Assembly: GCF_020911925.1 (NCBI RefSeq)
Contig: NZ_CP087134.1
Coordinates: 3,038,001-3,102,000 of the forward strand
Length of the DNA stretch: 64,000 nt
Direction of reading: 5' to 3'
Source: Flavobacterium cupriresistens
GTDB lineage: Bacteria; Bacteroidota; Bacteroidia; Flavobacteriales; Flavobacteriaceae
Position numbers and translations under genes: made by a program. Shown piece by piece: positions 25,956 to 35,212 of this stretch (the stretch's first letter is position 1; each line of letters opens with the position of its first letter). The notes beneath the pieces were generated by a model. That model saw only the letters and a program-made list of their open reading frames with translations. It ran no database searches and had not been told where the DNA came from.

Positions 25956-26323
25956 TTTTTTTAAAGTTTCTGAGGTTCTGAGAGGCTGAGTTTCTGAGTT
26001 TTTAGGTTTGCTGGCTCAAAGTTTCTGAGGTTTTTAGGTGTATAGGTATAGCTAACTTTGCGTAAAACCTTGTTTTTACTTTGCGATTAAAAAGGCTCGG
26101 AAAGATTTTCTTTTGCACGCAGATTTGGCAGATTGTACAGATTTTTTATAAAAAGTAAATAAAATCAGCGTAATCTGCCAAATCTGCGTGCAAAAGGAAT
26201 AGGTATAAAATTAAAAAGAAGTCGTAATGCTACAATTAAACTTTACGAACCTTGATTAAATCATGTCATTGCATTTTTCAAATCAACAATTTAACCAAGA
26301 CCATTTTACATTTCACACAAAAA
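25956..26323. repeat. Intergenic region with CTGAG repeats and a perfect 25-bp inverted repeat
   Basis: The left part has TTTCTGAGGTTCTGAGAGGC-like units (25964-26040). Then a perfect 25-bp inverted repeat, beginning CTTTTGCACGCAGATTTGGC at 26110 and mirrored at 26172-26196, forms a long stem with a 37-bp loop. It belongs to the dispersed GCAGATTT family. No gene is seen in these 368 bp. Confidence 0.8.
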
Positions 26324-26896
26324 CTATTTACGAATAACCTTCACTTGAGAATCATTCGTTAATTTGATAATCGTTGATGGTTTTCCGGCAAGTTTATCCT
26401 GATTTAATTTTACCACATAATCAACACCTTTTACAATTTCGGGACTGATATCCTTAAAAGCGATGGGTGTTGGTTGTCCTGAAATATTAGCAGAAGTAGA
26501 AACCAATGGTTTTTTCATTCGCTCTAAAAGTTTAAAACAAAAAGGTTCTTTTACGAGGCGAATTCCAAGCGAATTATCAGCTGCAATTATATTTGCGGCA
26601 ACATTTCTCGGTTCATCTAAAATTAAGGTAGTTGGTTTTTCAGACAAGTCTAAAAGCTGCCAGGCAACTTCAGGAATGTTTTTAAAAACGTTGTACATCA
26701 TTTTTTCTCCATTCATCAAAACAATCATACTTTGTGTTTCTGCACGTTGTTTGAGTTTGTATATTTTGGCAACTGCTTCCGGATTGGTGGCATCACAACC
26801 AATTCCCCAAACCGTATCGGTAGGGTAAAGGATGATTCCGCCTTCTTTAATAACTTCGTAGGCGTTGATTATTTCCTGATTGATATCCTGACTCAT
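26324..26896 (-). CDS. tsaC: L-threonylcarbamoyladenylate synthase (TsaC/Sua5)
   Basis: The enzyme makes threonylcarbamoyl-AMP from threonine, bicarbonate and ATP, the first step of the t6A37 tRNA modification. The 190-residue single-domain protein has the family's YPTDTVWGIGCDA (about 20-32), KLKQR, and PLVSTSANISGQPTP motifs. It has no Sua5 C-terminal domain, hence TsaC-type. It is 54 bp downstream of the aminotransferase gene on the same strand. Confidence 0.92.
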   Translation of the reverse strand: MSQDINQEIINAYEVIKEGGIILYPTDTVWGIGCDATNPEAVAKIYKLKQRAETQSMIVLMNGEKMMYNVFKNIPEVAWQLLDLSEKPTTLILDEPRNVAANIIAADNSLGIRLVKEPFCFKLLERMKKPLVSTSANISGQPTPIAFKDISPEIVKGVDYVVKLNQDKLAGKPSTIIKLTNDSQVKVIRK

Positions 26897-26950
26897 AATT
26901 GAAAAATTTACTTTGTAATTGTAATACTTCGTAAAAAACGATACTGCTTT

Positions 26951-28027
26951 TTATGAAGTTAATTTGTTTATAATAGCGACAATCTTCTCCAGATCAATTG
27001 TAGAAAGACCAACGTATAACGGCAGGCAAACTACTCGGGAGGCGATAGATTCTGATACCGGCATTTCAGCACCATTAGTATAAGTAATGGTATTTAAGGA
27101 AGGGTAGAAATAACGTCTTGGTATAATGTTTTCCTCTGCTAATGCCTCCTGAACTTTTAATAAGACAGCTTCAGATTCGAAAAGTAAAGGGTAATAGCTA
27201 TGATTCCACTCGGTATTTTCTCTGATTTTTATGCTTTTAAGGTTTTCGAAATTCAAATGGCTATTGTAAAAATCAGTTACCTTTTTTCTTTCTGCAATAA
27301 TATGCTCCATATAAGGAAAAAGAGCCAATCCCATGGCTGATTGCAGTTCTGAAATCTTCGCGTTAATTCCAAGGCCATGAAAGGCTAATGGTCCGTTATG
27401 TCCAAAATTATGACTGTAGAACAATTGCTGCTGTGTTGCATCGTCATTACAGAACATGGCACCGCCTTCTCCGGTATGAAATAATTTGGTCGCGTGAAAA
27501 CTGCAAGTGCTTACATCTCCAAAGTTAAATACTGATTGTTTGTTGTAGGTCACTCCAAAACAATGTGCAGCATCATAAATCACTTTCAGGTTGTGTTTTT
27601 TTGCAATAGCTTCTATGGCCTCAATATGACATGGATTTCCAAAAACGTGAGTAGCCAGTATGGCAGTTGTTTTTGAAGTTATAGCAGCTTCAATTTTAGT
27701 TTCGTCTATCGTTAAGTATTCCGGATTGATGTCAACAAAAACAGGTGTGCAATTTTCCCATACAATAGCAGCCGAAGTAGCTACGTAAGAAAAAGGTGTG
27801 GTAATTATTTCTCCGCCTTTGCCAAATAATTTTAAGGCAATTTGTAGCGGTATTGTACCGTTGTTAGTAATTGTAATATGAGGAACGTCCAGATATTTTT
27901 TAAGTTTATCTTCAAGTTCTAATGTGAGTTCACCACGATTTGTGAGCCAAACTTTATCCCAGGCACGCTTTACATAAGAATTGTATTCTTCTTGTGGAGG
28001 TAGAAAAGTTTTGGTAACAGGAATCAT
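26951..28027 (-). CDS. DegT/DnrJ/EryC1/StrS sugar aminotransferase
   Basis: The 358-residue PLP enzyme has the family's GTxAL-like NNGTIPLQIAL, active-site D152 (YDAAHCFGV) and internal-aldimine K181 in SFHATKLFHTGEGG. Such enzymes aminate keto-deoxy nucleotide sugars (products such as Qui4N, Fuc3N or Vio4N). It is divergent from the ACP/KAS III operon 257 bp away and is the likely source of the amino sugar that the operon's acyl group would decorate. Exact sugar unknown; VioA- or FdtB-type are candidates. Confidence 0.88.
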   Translation of the reverse strand: MIPVTKTFLPPQEEYNSYVKRAWDKVWLTNRGELTLELEDKLKKYLDVPHITITNNGTIPLQIALKLFGKGGEIITTPFSYVATSAAIVWENCTPVFVDINPEYLTIDETKIEAAITSKTTAILATHVFGNPCHIEAIEAIAKKHNLKVIYDAAHCFGVTYNKQSVFNFGDVSTCSFHATKLFHTGEGGAMFCNDDATQQQLFYSHNFGHNGPLAFHGLGINAKISELQSAMGLALFPYMEHIIAERKKVTDFYNSHLNFENLKSIKIRENTEWNHSYYPLLFESEAVLLKVQEALAEENIIPRRYFYPSLNTITYTNGAEMPVSESIASRVVCLPLYVGLSTIDLEKIVAIINKLTS

Positions 28028-28284
28028 TTTATTATGGATTTAGTAAGTTTAATTAACCTTTAAGGGCAAACTATTGTTATATTTGCGGGGTAAAAATAAC
28101 AAAAGAATGCTGATTTATCAGCATAAGCGGGAATTATAAAAAAGAGAACCTTTATTAGATGTACTTGAGGCTTTGAAAAACAATATTTTAGGAGTAGTTT
28201 TCCTAAGATAAATGAAATGGCTGCCTTTTTGAAATTTCACAAAATTAAAAAACAGAATAAAAACAAAATAAATTTAGGAATACT

Positions 28285-28515
28285 ATGGAAATCAACACTT
28301 TTTTGCAAAATTTTGCAGATCTTTTAGACGATACAGATGCAACATTAATAAAACAAGAAACTGTTTTTAGAGATTTAGAAGAATGGGATTCGTTAACTGC
28401 TTTGTCGCTTATAGCTATGGCCGATGAAGAATATGAAGTAAAATTAACGGGAGATGATATTAAATCTTCAAATTCATTAAATGATATCTTCGAAATAATC
28501 AAAAATAAAGGGTAA
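28285..28515 (+). CDS. Acyl carrier protein
   Basis: The 76-residue acidic protein has the phosphopantetheine site DSLTAL (S36) preceded by LEEWDS, and a four-helix ACP pattern. It differs from housekeeping AcpP, whose motif is usually GADSLDTVEL. It begins an operon of six genes with spacings of 5 bp or overlaps, so it is likely a dedicated carrier for the acyl chain built by the two KAS III enzymes that follow. Confidence 0.9.
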   Translation: MEINTFLQNFADLLDDTDATLIKQETVFRDLEEWDSLTALSLIAMADEEYEVKLTGDDIKSSNSLNDIFEIIKNKG

Positions 28516-28520
28516 TTGAA

Positions 28521-29576
28521 ATGGCTACTTTTTCAGTAAATAATATTGCAATTAAAGGTATATCGTGTTGCGTTCCGAAAAATACGGAGCGCAATATAGA
28601 TTTAGATATATTGACACAGGAAGAAATTCAGAAGTTTATTGATGCAACCGGAGTAGAAGAAAGACGTGTTGCAACAAAAGAAATTTGTACTTCTGATTTA
28701 TGTTCTGAAGCTGCTGAAAAATTAATCAAAGATTTGAATTGGCAAAAGGAGGAAATAGAAATCTTAGTTTTTGTTTCACAAACGGCCGATTACATTTTAC
28801 CTGTTTCTGCTGCGATACTTCAAGACAGATTGGGTTTATCGACAAACTGTATTGCTTTTGATGTTCCTTTAGGATGTTCGGGCTATGTGTACGGAATGTC
28901 TATAATAGCAGGTATGATGAAAGCAACCGGTTTGAAAAAAGGATTACTTCTTGCCGGGGACACCAGTACTAAACTGCTTTCCAAATCAGACAAAAGTACC
29001 GTTCCGCTTTTTGGAGACGGAGGTAGTGCCACTGCATTTGAATTTGACGAAAAAGCAGCTGATTTACTTTTTGATCTGGGTACGGATGGTTCGGGATATA
29101 AAACGATAATTATAAACGATGGCGGATCCAGAAACAGAATAAATTCAGATTCGCTAACCTATCATACGATTTCACCGGGAATTGAAAGAAATGCTTGTCA
29201 GCTGATTCTTGACGGAATGGATGTTTTTAGTTTTGGAATTTCACAAGCCCCGAAAACAGTAAATAAACTTATTGAAAAGTTTGATATCGATAAAGAGGCA
29301 ATCAATCATTTTGTATTTCATCAGGCCAATTTAATGATGAATAAAATGATTGTTAAAAAATTAAAATTACCCCTTGAGAAAGTTCCGTATTCCTTAAAAG
29401 AATTCGGTAATACTTCTTCTACAACAATTCCATTAACTATTGTGACCGAATTAAAAGACAATCTGACAAATGCTTCACAGGATTTAATCCTTTGTGGATT
29501 TGGAGTTGGTTTATCTTGGGGAACAGTAAAAGTAAGACTGGAAAATACTGTAATTTCAGATTTAATTGAAATATGA
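28521..29576 (+). CDS. KAS III (FabH-like) ketoacyl-ACP synthase, copy 1
   Basis: The 351-residue thiolase-fold enzyme has the complete catalytic triad: C119 in PLGCSGYVYG, H267 in FHQAN, N297 in EFGNTSSTTIP. The GCSG form of the Cys loop is typical of FabH relatives in glycan and specialised clusters, not of housekeeping FabH. It should condense an acyl-CoA starter with malonyl-ACP, or transfer an acyl group. It starts 5 bp after the ACP gene and overlaps the Rieske gene by 4 bp (ATGA). Confidence 0.9.
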   Translation: MATFSVNNIAIKGISCCVPKNTERNIDLDILTQEEIQKFIDATGVEERRVATKEICTSDLCSEAAEKLIKDLNWQKEEIEILVFVSQTADYILPVSAAILQDRLGLSTNCIAFDVPLGCSGYVYGMSIIAGMMKATGLKKGLLLAGDTSTKLLSKSDKSTVPLFGDGGSATAFEFDEKAADLLFDLGTDGSGYKTIIINDGGSRNRINSDSLTYHTISPGIERNACQLILDGMDVFSFGISQAPKTVNKLIEKFDIDKEAINHFVFHQANLMMNKMIVKKLKLPLEKVPYSLKEFGNTSSTTIPLTIVTELKDNLTNASQDLILCGFGVGLSWGTVKVRLENTVISDLIEI

Positions 29577-30658
29577 TAAAAAACTTAAATTACATAGATG
29601 AAGCTATTTATCTAAAAGAAAAATCTTTGTTTTTTAATGAATCCTGGATATTAGTTGCCCACAAGAATGAGTTACTAAACAACAACGATTTTGTCGCTTT
29701 AGACTATTTTGGAAATAAAATTTTTGTCCAAAACTATAATGGCACTATTAAATCTTTTCAGAATGTTTGTCTGCACAGGTTTAATACGATACATGAGGAA
29801 CCTTTTGGAAACCGGGTTTCTTCTTGTTTGTATCATAACTGGACTTACGGTAAAAAAGGAAATGTAGTAGGGTTAATGTGTCGTAATTCATTTGAGAAAG
29901 ACCATATAAGTGAATTAAGATTAAAAGAATATGAAGTTGATTTTTGCGGCGATTTCGTTTTTATAAAGCTAAACGAGCAGACAGATAAAAAATTAAGTGA
30001 TTATTTAGGAAACATATTTAGTCCGCTAGAGGAAATAAGCAAGCATTTTGGTGACAAAACGATTGATTATACAATTGAACATAAAGTCAATTGGAAGCTT
30101 TTGGTCGAGAATGTTTTAGAATGTTATCATTGTACTTCGGTTCATGAAAATTCATTTGCAAAAATGGGATTTGGATCAGTTGCTCCCGAAAAATTCGATT
30201 TTTTTGATGCACACAGCTGGTGCGAGTTTCCGAAAGGAGAAAGTGCCAAGCCAAGTAAAATTATTGAAAAAGCATTAGCAGACCGAACTTTAAAAATACA
30301 GGGCTATTTACATTTTTATATTTACCCGAACGCATTTATTAGTTCTGTAGAAGGAAAAGGGTTTTATTTTGGATTTATGTTTCCGGAATCCCCTTCAAAA
30401 ACAAATTTAAGAGTACGATATTTTGCTCCTAAATTTGAAAAAGAACTAAATGAGTCACAACAGAATATTATTGATTTTATTAATAACAGTTCAAATGATT
30501 CGTTGGATCTTGTTTTGAATGAAGACAAAAAAATAGTCGAAAATATTCAGACCAACTTGGTTAATTTTAAAGACAGTTCTCCAATATTTGGTGATGAAGA
30601 GTTTAGAATTTTAAAATTCTATGAATATTTTAATAAGAAAGAATTAAAAGATATATAA
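29573..30658 (+). CDS. Rieske non-heme iron oxygenase, alpha subunit
   Basis: The 361-residue protein has a Rieske 2Fe-2S motif (C66-L-H68, then C85-L-Y-H88) and a C-terminal mononuclear iron domain with ligands H186 and H191 in ECYHCTSVH and a plausible D318 in LNEDKKIVENIQ. This is the layout of ring-hydroxylating and choline-monooxygenase-type enzymes, which hydroxylate, demethylate or desaturate. No ferredoxin or reductase gene is nearby. It overlaps its upstream (4 bp) and downstream (1 bp) neighbours. Substrate unknown; in this context an ACP-bound acyl chain or a sugar are the obvious candidates. Confidence 0.88.
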   Translation: MIKNLNYIDEAIYLKEKSLFFNESWILVAHKNELLNNNDFVALDYFGNKIFVQNYNGTIKSFQNVCLHRFNTIHEEPFGNRVSSCLYHNWTYGKKGNVVGLMCRNSFEKDHISELRLKEYEVDFCGDFVFIKLNEQTDKKLSDYLGNIFSPLEEISKHFGDKTIDYTIEHKVNWKLLVENVLECYHCTSVHENSFAKMGFGSVAPEKFDFFDAHSWCEFPKGESAKPSKIIEKALADRTLKIQGYLHFYIYPNAFISSVEGKGFYFGFMFPESPSKTNLRVRYFAPKFEKELNESQQNIIDFINNSSNDSLDLVLNEDKKIVENIQTNLVNFKDSSPIFGDEEFRILKFYEYFNKKELKDI

Positions 30659-31401
30659 TGAATCCATTTGATTTATCAGGAAAAAAAATACTAGTAACCG
30701 GAGCATCTTCGGGCATTGGTTACGAAACTTGTTTGGCAATAGTAAGACAGGGAGGGACATTTATTGCGGTCGCCAGACGCCAGGATTTTCTCGAAAAACT
30801 AATTGAAGACTGTACAGGCGAAAATAGTTTTATAGCTGCTGATTTATCTAAAATGGAAGATATTAAAAGTATTGTAGATACTATAGAAAATATCGACGGT
30901 ATTGTACATTCTGCAGGAATTGTTTCATTAGCACCGGTTAAATTTTATTCGGAAGAGTTAATGAATGAAATGAGGGCAATAAATTTTGACTCAATAGCCT
31001 ATCTGGTTAATTTAATTTTCAAAAAGAAAAAGATAAATAAAGGAAGTTCTATTGTTTTAGTTTCGTCAATCGCAGGTTTATTCGGAATGAAAGGAAACGG
31101 AATCTATGCGGCAAGTAAAGGCGCATTAATTGCGATTTCGAAAGTATGGGCAAGCGAGTTTGCAAACAGTAAAACAAGAGTAAATTGTGTTTCGCCGGGA
31201 ATGGTAAAAACAGAAATAACCTCAAAGTCTATTGAAGATTTATCTTTAGAAGTAATTCAGCAGGACGAAAAAAAATACCCTTTAGGATATGGTGACCCTG
31301 TTCAGGTGGCAAATCCAATTGTGTTTTTATTGTCTGAGGCTAGCAGCTGGATTACGGGACAAAATATAGTTTTAGACGGCGGGAGAACCTCAACGATATA
31401 A
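30658..31401 (+). CDS. SDR-family oxidoreductase (FabG-like)
   Basis: The 247-residue Rossmann enzyme has the cofactor loop GASSGIG (15-21), NAG-like HSAG, catalytic S137 and Y150-x3-K154, and a C-terminal GQNIVLDGG. It most resembles FabG-type 3-oxoacyl-ACP reductases, which would reduce the keto group made by a KAS III partner to a hydroxyl. Its ATG shares a base with the stop of the Rieske gene. Confidence 0.9.
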   Translation: MNPFDLSGKKILVTGASSGIGYETCLAIVRQGGTFIAVARRQDFLEKLIEDCTGENSFIAADLSKMEDIKSIVDTIENIDGIVHSAGIVSLAPVKFYSEELMNEMRAINFDSIAYLVNLIFKKKKINKGSSIVLVSSIAGLFGMKGNGIYAASKGALIAISKVWASEFANSKTRVNCVSPGMVKTEITSKSIEDLSLEVIQQDEKKYPLGYGDPVQVANPIVFLLSEASSWITGQNIVLDGGRTSTI

Positions 31402-31407
31402 TTGACA

Positions 31408-32418
31408 ATGAAAGCGAATATAAAAGCCATTTCGTATTATTTACCTGAAGGAGTTTTATCGAATGATTTGATCCATCAGGAGTTTCCGGAATGGGGTATT
31501 GAAAAAATCAGTTCTAAAACGGGAATTAATGCCCGACACATTAGTGCTCCGGAAGAGTTTTCATCAGATATGGCCGTTAAAGCAGCCGAAAAATTATTTG
31601 CTGAACACCATATTGATAAATCAGAAATTGATTTTTTATTGTTCTGTACCCAAAGTCCGGATTACTTTTTGCCAACAACAGCTTGTATAATTCAGCAGAA
31701 ATTAGGACTTGAAACCACTATTGGAGCCTTAGATTTTAATTTAGGATGCTCCGGTTTTGTATACGGTCTGAGTTTAGCAAAAGGATTAATTGCGGGACAA
31801 ATGGCAAAAAATGTTTTACTGATTACCTCAGAAACCTATTCAAAATTTATCCATCCAAAAGACAAAAGCAATAAAACAATTTTTGGTGATGCAGCAGCAG
31901 CGACATTAGTAACCAGTGAAAAAGGATTTTGTTCTATTGAAAATTTTATTTTTGGAACAGATGGAAAAGGAGCTGAAAATCTAATTGTAAAACAAGGTGG
32001 AATGCGTTTCCCGGTTTCAAACCAAAGTGAAGATGTTGCAGATGAGTTTGGAAATGTTCGAAATGATAAAAACCTGTTCATGAATGGAACCGAAATCTTT
32101 AATTTTACAGGAGAGTTTGTTCCAAAACTTACCCAGGCAATTTTAGAGAAATCGAATCTGGTTAAAGAAGACATCGATTTATTTATTTTTCATCAGGCAA
32201 ATAAATACATGCTGAATCATTTAAGGAAAAAAATAAAGATTGCGGAAGAAAACTTTTTTATCGCGATGGAAAATTGTGGTAATACAGTTTCATCAACAAT
32301 TCCAATAGCCTTATATGAAGCTCAAAAACAAGGCAGGGTTGATAGCAGTAAAAATATAGTTTTAGCAGGATTTGGTGTTGGTTACTCCTGGGCAGCTTGT
32401 AATTTAATTGTAGAATAA
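31408..32418 (+). CDS. KAS III (FabH-like) ketoacyl-ACP synthase, copy 2
   Basis: The ATG at 31408 is chosen over a TTG six bases upstream (336 aa). The triad is intact: C114 in NLGCSGFVYG, H262 in FHQAN, N292 in NCGNTVSSTIP. It is clearly a paralogue of copy 1 but diverged over the substrate-binding part, so the two probably catalyse different steps. It overlaps the NeuD-like gene by 1 bp. Confidence 0.9.
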   Translation: MKANIKAISYYLPEGVLSNDLIHQEFPEWGIEKISSKTGINARHISAPEEFSSDMAVKAAEKLFAEHHIDKSEIDFLLFCTQSPDYFLPTTACIIQQKLGLETTIGALDFNLGCSGFVYGLSLAKGLIAGQMAKNVLLITSETYSKFIHPKDKSNKTIFGDAAAATLVTSEKGFCSIENFIFGTDGKGAENLIVKQGGMRFPVSNQSEDVADEFGNVRNDKNLFMNGTEIFNFTGEFVPKLTQAILEKSNLVKEDIDLFIFHQANKYMLNHLRKKIKIAEENFFIAMENCGNTVSSTIPIALYEAQKQGRVDSSKNIVLAGFGVGYSWAACNLIVE

Positions 32419-33053
32419 TGAAAAACTTAATTATAATAGGAGCAAGAGGCTACGGGCGTGAGGTACACGATCTGGCAAAACAATGTTCAGGATATAATAC
32501 AGAATATACTATAAAAGGATTTTTGGATGATAAATCAGATGCATTAAATGATTTTGAGAATTACCCGGAAATTATTTCAGGTGTTGAAGAGTACAAAATA
32601 CAGGATAATGATGTTTTTGTATGCGCTCTTGGGAGTGTCAAATGGAAAAAACACTATGTTGAACTTATTCTGGCTAAAGGAGGTAAATTTATTAACCTGA
32701 TTCATCCTTCATCTACTTTAAATACAAATGCTGTTATTGGTAATGGGGTGATTGTTTTTATGTATTCCAATATCAGTAATGATTGTGTTATTGATGATTT
32801 TGTTACGATACAAGGTTTTGTAGGGTTAGGCCATGATACTAAAATAGGTAAATGGTCACATCTGAATGCGTATAGCTTTACTGGAGGTTTTACGGTTTTA
32901 GAGGAAGAAGTGTGCTTGAATACCAGAGCATCAGTTTTGCCAAATATAACCGTTCGTAAAGGAGCAACAGTAGGAGCTTCAAGTTTAGTGATTAAAAATG
33001 TAAAAGAAGGTACTACAGTTTTTGGTGTTCCGGCGAAAGTCTTGAATTTCTAG
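32418..33053 (+). CDS. NeuD-like sugar O/N-acyltransferase (left-handed beta-helix)
   Basis: The 211-residue protein has an N-terminal nucleotide-sugar-binding Rossmann part (IIIGARGYGREVHDLA) and a C-terminal hexapeptide beta-helix (AVIGNGVIVFMYSNI, VTIQGFVGLGHDTKIG, ASVLPNITV, GATVGASSLV). These are the features of NeuD/PglD acyltransferases, which acylate UDP-amino sugars or sialic acids. Position at the end of the ACP/KAS III operon suggests it transfers the acyl group built by those genes. Confidence 0.87.
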   Translation: MKNLIIIGARGYGREVHDLAKQCSGYNTEYTIKGFLDDKSDALNDFENYPEIISGVEEYKIQDNDVFVCALGSVKWKKHYVELILAKGGKFINLIHPSSTLNTNAVIGNGVIVFMYSNISNDCVIDDFVTIQGFVGLGHDTKIGKWSHLNAYSFTGGFTVLEEEVCLNTRASVLPNITVRKGATVGASSLVIKNVKEGTTVFGVPAKVLNF

Positions 33054-33090
33054 ATCAAAAGAAACTGTATAATATTGAAAGAGGTATTGA

Positions 33091-34062
33091 ATGAGAGATC
33101 AAAAAAGTATTGTTTTAAATTGGGAAGGAAATCCGGAACAACCGTTGGTAAGTATTTTATGCGATACGTATAATCATGAAAATTTTATTCGTGAAACTTT
33201 GCTGGGTTTTTTAAGTCAGGAAACGAATTTTCCTTTTGAAATAATCGTACATGATGATGCATCTACAGATAAAACGGCAGCAATCGTAAAAGAATTTGCA
33301 GATCAATACCCCTTAATTATAAAGCCTGTTTTTCAAACAGTGAACCAATATTCACAAAAGATTAATTTCTGGAGTGATGTTACTTTTCCGAAAGCAAAAG
33401 GAACTTATATAGCCCTATGCGAAGGAGATGATTATTGGATCGATCCCTTAAAATTACAAAAACAAGTTGATTTTTTAGAAAACAATGCGGACTATGCCAT
33501 AACATGGACTGACTTTTTAATGAAAAAAGAAAGTGAAATGGTTCCAAATGATTTTAAAGATTCGCTACCGGACATTTATACGATTGACTTTGATAATTTA
33601 TTTGTTCCGTATTGTACCTATACCTTAACAGCTGTATTCAGAAAAACGGCAGTTGATCCTCTTGATTATAAAAAATTTGCTTACGGTAAAGACAACACAC
33701 TTTATGCGCTGGTATTGTGTAACGGAAAAGGGGCTTACATGAATTTCCAAAGCGCCGTTTACAGGTGGCATTGTGGAGGAATCTACTCCTTGCAGAAGCC
33801 ATTCACTCAACGTTATTCTTCGTATTTGAATGTTAAAGAAATTTACGAACACATCATCCCTCAGTCGCAAACAGCAAATGTTAAGCGTGTTATGAAAACG
33901 TTATTAAAAGCTTCAGCATACGAAGCCTTAAAATCGGTTCATGATAAAACGCTTGATAATACAAAGCAAAAAGAGGCAATTAAAGAATTTTTAGATCAGG
34001 CCTCTATAGGAACCAGAATCAAATTTTTTATGCGTTCTTTAAAAAGTAAGATGTTGAAGTAA
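33091..34062 (+). CDS. GT2-family glycosyltransferase
   Basis: The 323-residue protein has a GT-A fold: VSILCDTYNHENFIRETLLGFL at the N-terminus, IIVHDDAST, and a D-x-D equivalent in ALCEGDDYWIDP (about 105-116). The C-terminal third is helical and basic. It follows the NeuD gene by 37 bp on the same strand, the last gene of the operon. Donor and acceptor unknown. Confidence 0.85.
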   Translation: MRDQKSIVLNWEGNPEQPLVSILCDTYNHENFIRETLLGFLSQETNFPFEIIVHDDASTDKTAAIVKEFADQYPLIIKPVFQTVNQYSQKINFWSDVTFPKAKGTYIALCEGDDYWIDPLKLQKQVDFLENNADYAITWTDFLMKKESEMVPNDFKDSLPDIYTIDFDNLFVPYCTYTLTAVFRKTAVDPLDYKKFAYGKDNTLYALVLCNGKGAYMNFQSAVYRWHCGGIYSLQKPFTQRYSSYLNVKEIYEHIIPQSQTANVKRVMKTLLKASAYEALKSVHDKTLDNTKQKEAIKEFLDQASIGTRIKFFMRSLKSKMLK

Positions 34063-34069
34063 AAAAAAA

Positions 34070-35086
34070 CTACTTTTTCCAGCCAATTAAAGATTTGAAA
34101 AATAGAAGGACTTTATCAAGACCATTTATTTTTCCAAACAACTTTTTGTCGGTTTCTTTTAACTGATTGTAGAAAGCCAAGTTATAATTACCGGCATTTC
34201 TTATTGTACGCAATAAGGTTTTGGTAATGTGGCTTTCAAGTAATTCGGAATTGTAATTGTTAAGTTTGTTGTTTTGTTCAATCAAATGTTTTGCTGCTGA
34301 AATAACCTGAAGTATTTCTTCCGAAGACAACCCTTTTTTTAACGATACTGCATTTAAGTAAGAATCAATTTTTGGGTCTGAGCTTTCAATTCCAAATTGG
34401 CTCAGTTGATTGATTTTAACCTTTCTTACCGATCGGTTTACATTGTCAATTTTGGTTTTACTGATGTTGTTATCGTGCTGTCTGTAGTCTAGTAAGGATT
34501 CGGGGATGTTGTAAAAGGCCGTTTTAGCTGATAATCTGCTCCATAAATCATAATCTTCCACAGGTACATATTCGTTTTCGAATTGAGCGTTGTTTAAGGC
34601 TGTTTTTCGAAGCATCACAGTTGGATTTCCTATAACGCAGCTGTGTAGAAATGAAATTTTTATAGCATCAGGTTTCTCGCTGTGTTTTATGAGTTTGTTC
34701 TTTTTAGATCCAAAAAAAGTAAACCAGGTTCCGCATACTCCAATTTCAGGATTGTTTTTTAAAACTGCAATTTGTTTCTCAAAACGTGTAGGCAATGCGA
34801 TATCATCTGCATCCATCAAAGCGATGAAATCTCCTTTAGCGATTTTCAGACCTTCATTTCTAAGATTTGCCGGACCAACGTTAATGTCTTTGTTGATTAT
34901 AATAATTCTCGAATCGTTTCGTTGATAATTAGAGATTACTTCCAGGCTATTGTCGGTAGATTTGTCGTTAAGAATAATTAGTTCAAAATTCGTGAAAGTC
35001 TGCTTTAGAATGCTTTCGATACTTTCAGCTAAAAAATTACCTGCATTGTAAACGGGCATTATAACAGAAATTTCGGGAGTTACCAT
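34070..35086 (-). CDS. GT2-family glycosyltransferase
   Basis: The 338-residue protein has the classical GT2 start ISVIMPVYNAGNFL, LIILNDKSTDNS, and the DxD-type ALMDADDIAL (about 89-98), then a WSRLS(A) segment typical of the acceptor side. It is convergent with the preceding glycosyltransferase gene, 7 bp apart. Substrates unknown. Confidence 0.88.
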   Translation of the reverse strand: MVTPEISVIMPVYNAGNFLAESIESILKQTFTNFELIILNDKSTDNSLEVISNYQRNDSRIIIINKDINVGPANLRNEGLKIAKGDFIALMDADDIALPTRFEKQIAVLKNNPEIGVCGTWFTFFGSKKNKLIKHSEKPDAIKISFLHSCVIGNPTVMLRKTALNNAQFENEYVPVEDYDLWSRLSAKTAFYNIPESLLDYRQHDNNISKTKIDNVNRSVRKVKINQLSQFGIESSDPKIDSYLNAVSLKKGLSSEEILQVISAAKHLIEQNNKLNNYNSELLESHITKTLLRTIRNAGNYNLAFYNQLKETDKKLFGKINGLDKVLLFFKSLIGWKK

Positions 35087-35159
35087 AAACTTAGTTTATT
35101 ATTAAAATGACAAATATATAATATTAACTTAGTCTATTTTATATAATTCAAAAGTAATT

Positions 35160-35192
35160 TTGTGTGATAATTTGCGAATGTTTCTATCTTTG
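35160..35192 (+). promoter_or_regulatory. Candidate promoter of the 35213 gene
   Basis: TTG (35160-35162), 22 bp, TATCTTTG (35185-35192) fits TTG-N17-23-TAnnTTTG. The ATG follows 20 bp later. Confidence 0.5.
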
Positions 35193-35212
35193 TTTTTTAA
35201 CAAAATTTTATA

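Noticed and set aside
28245..28502. 85-codon minus-strand frame opposite the acyl carrier protein
   Set aside because: The plus-strand ACP with an intact DSL site is clearly the gene.
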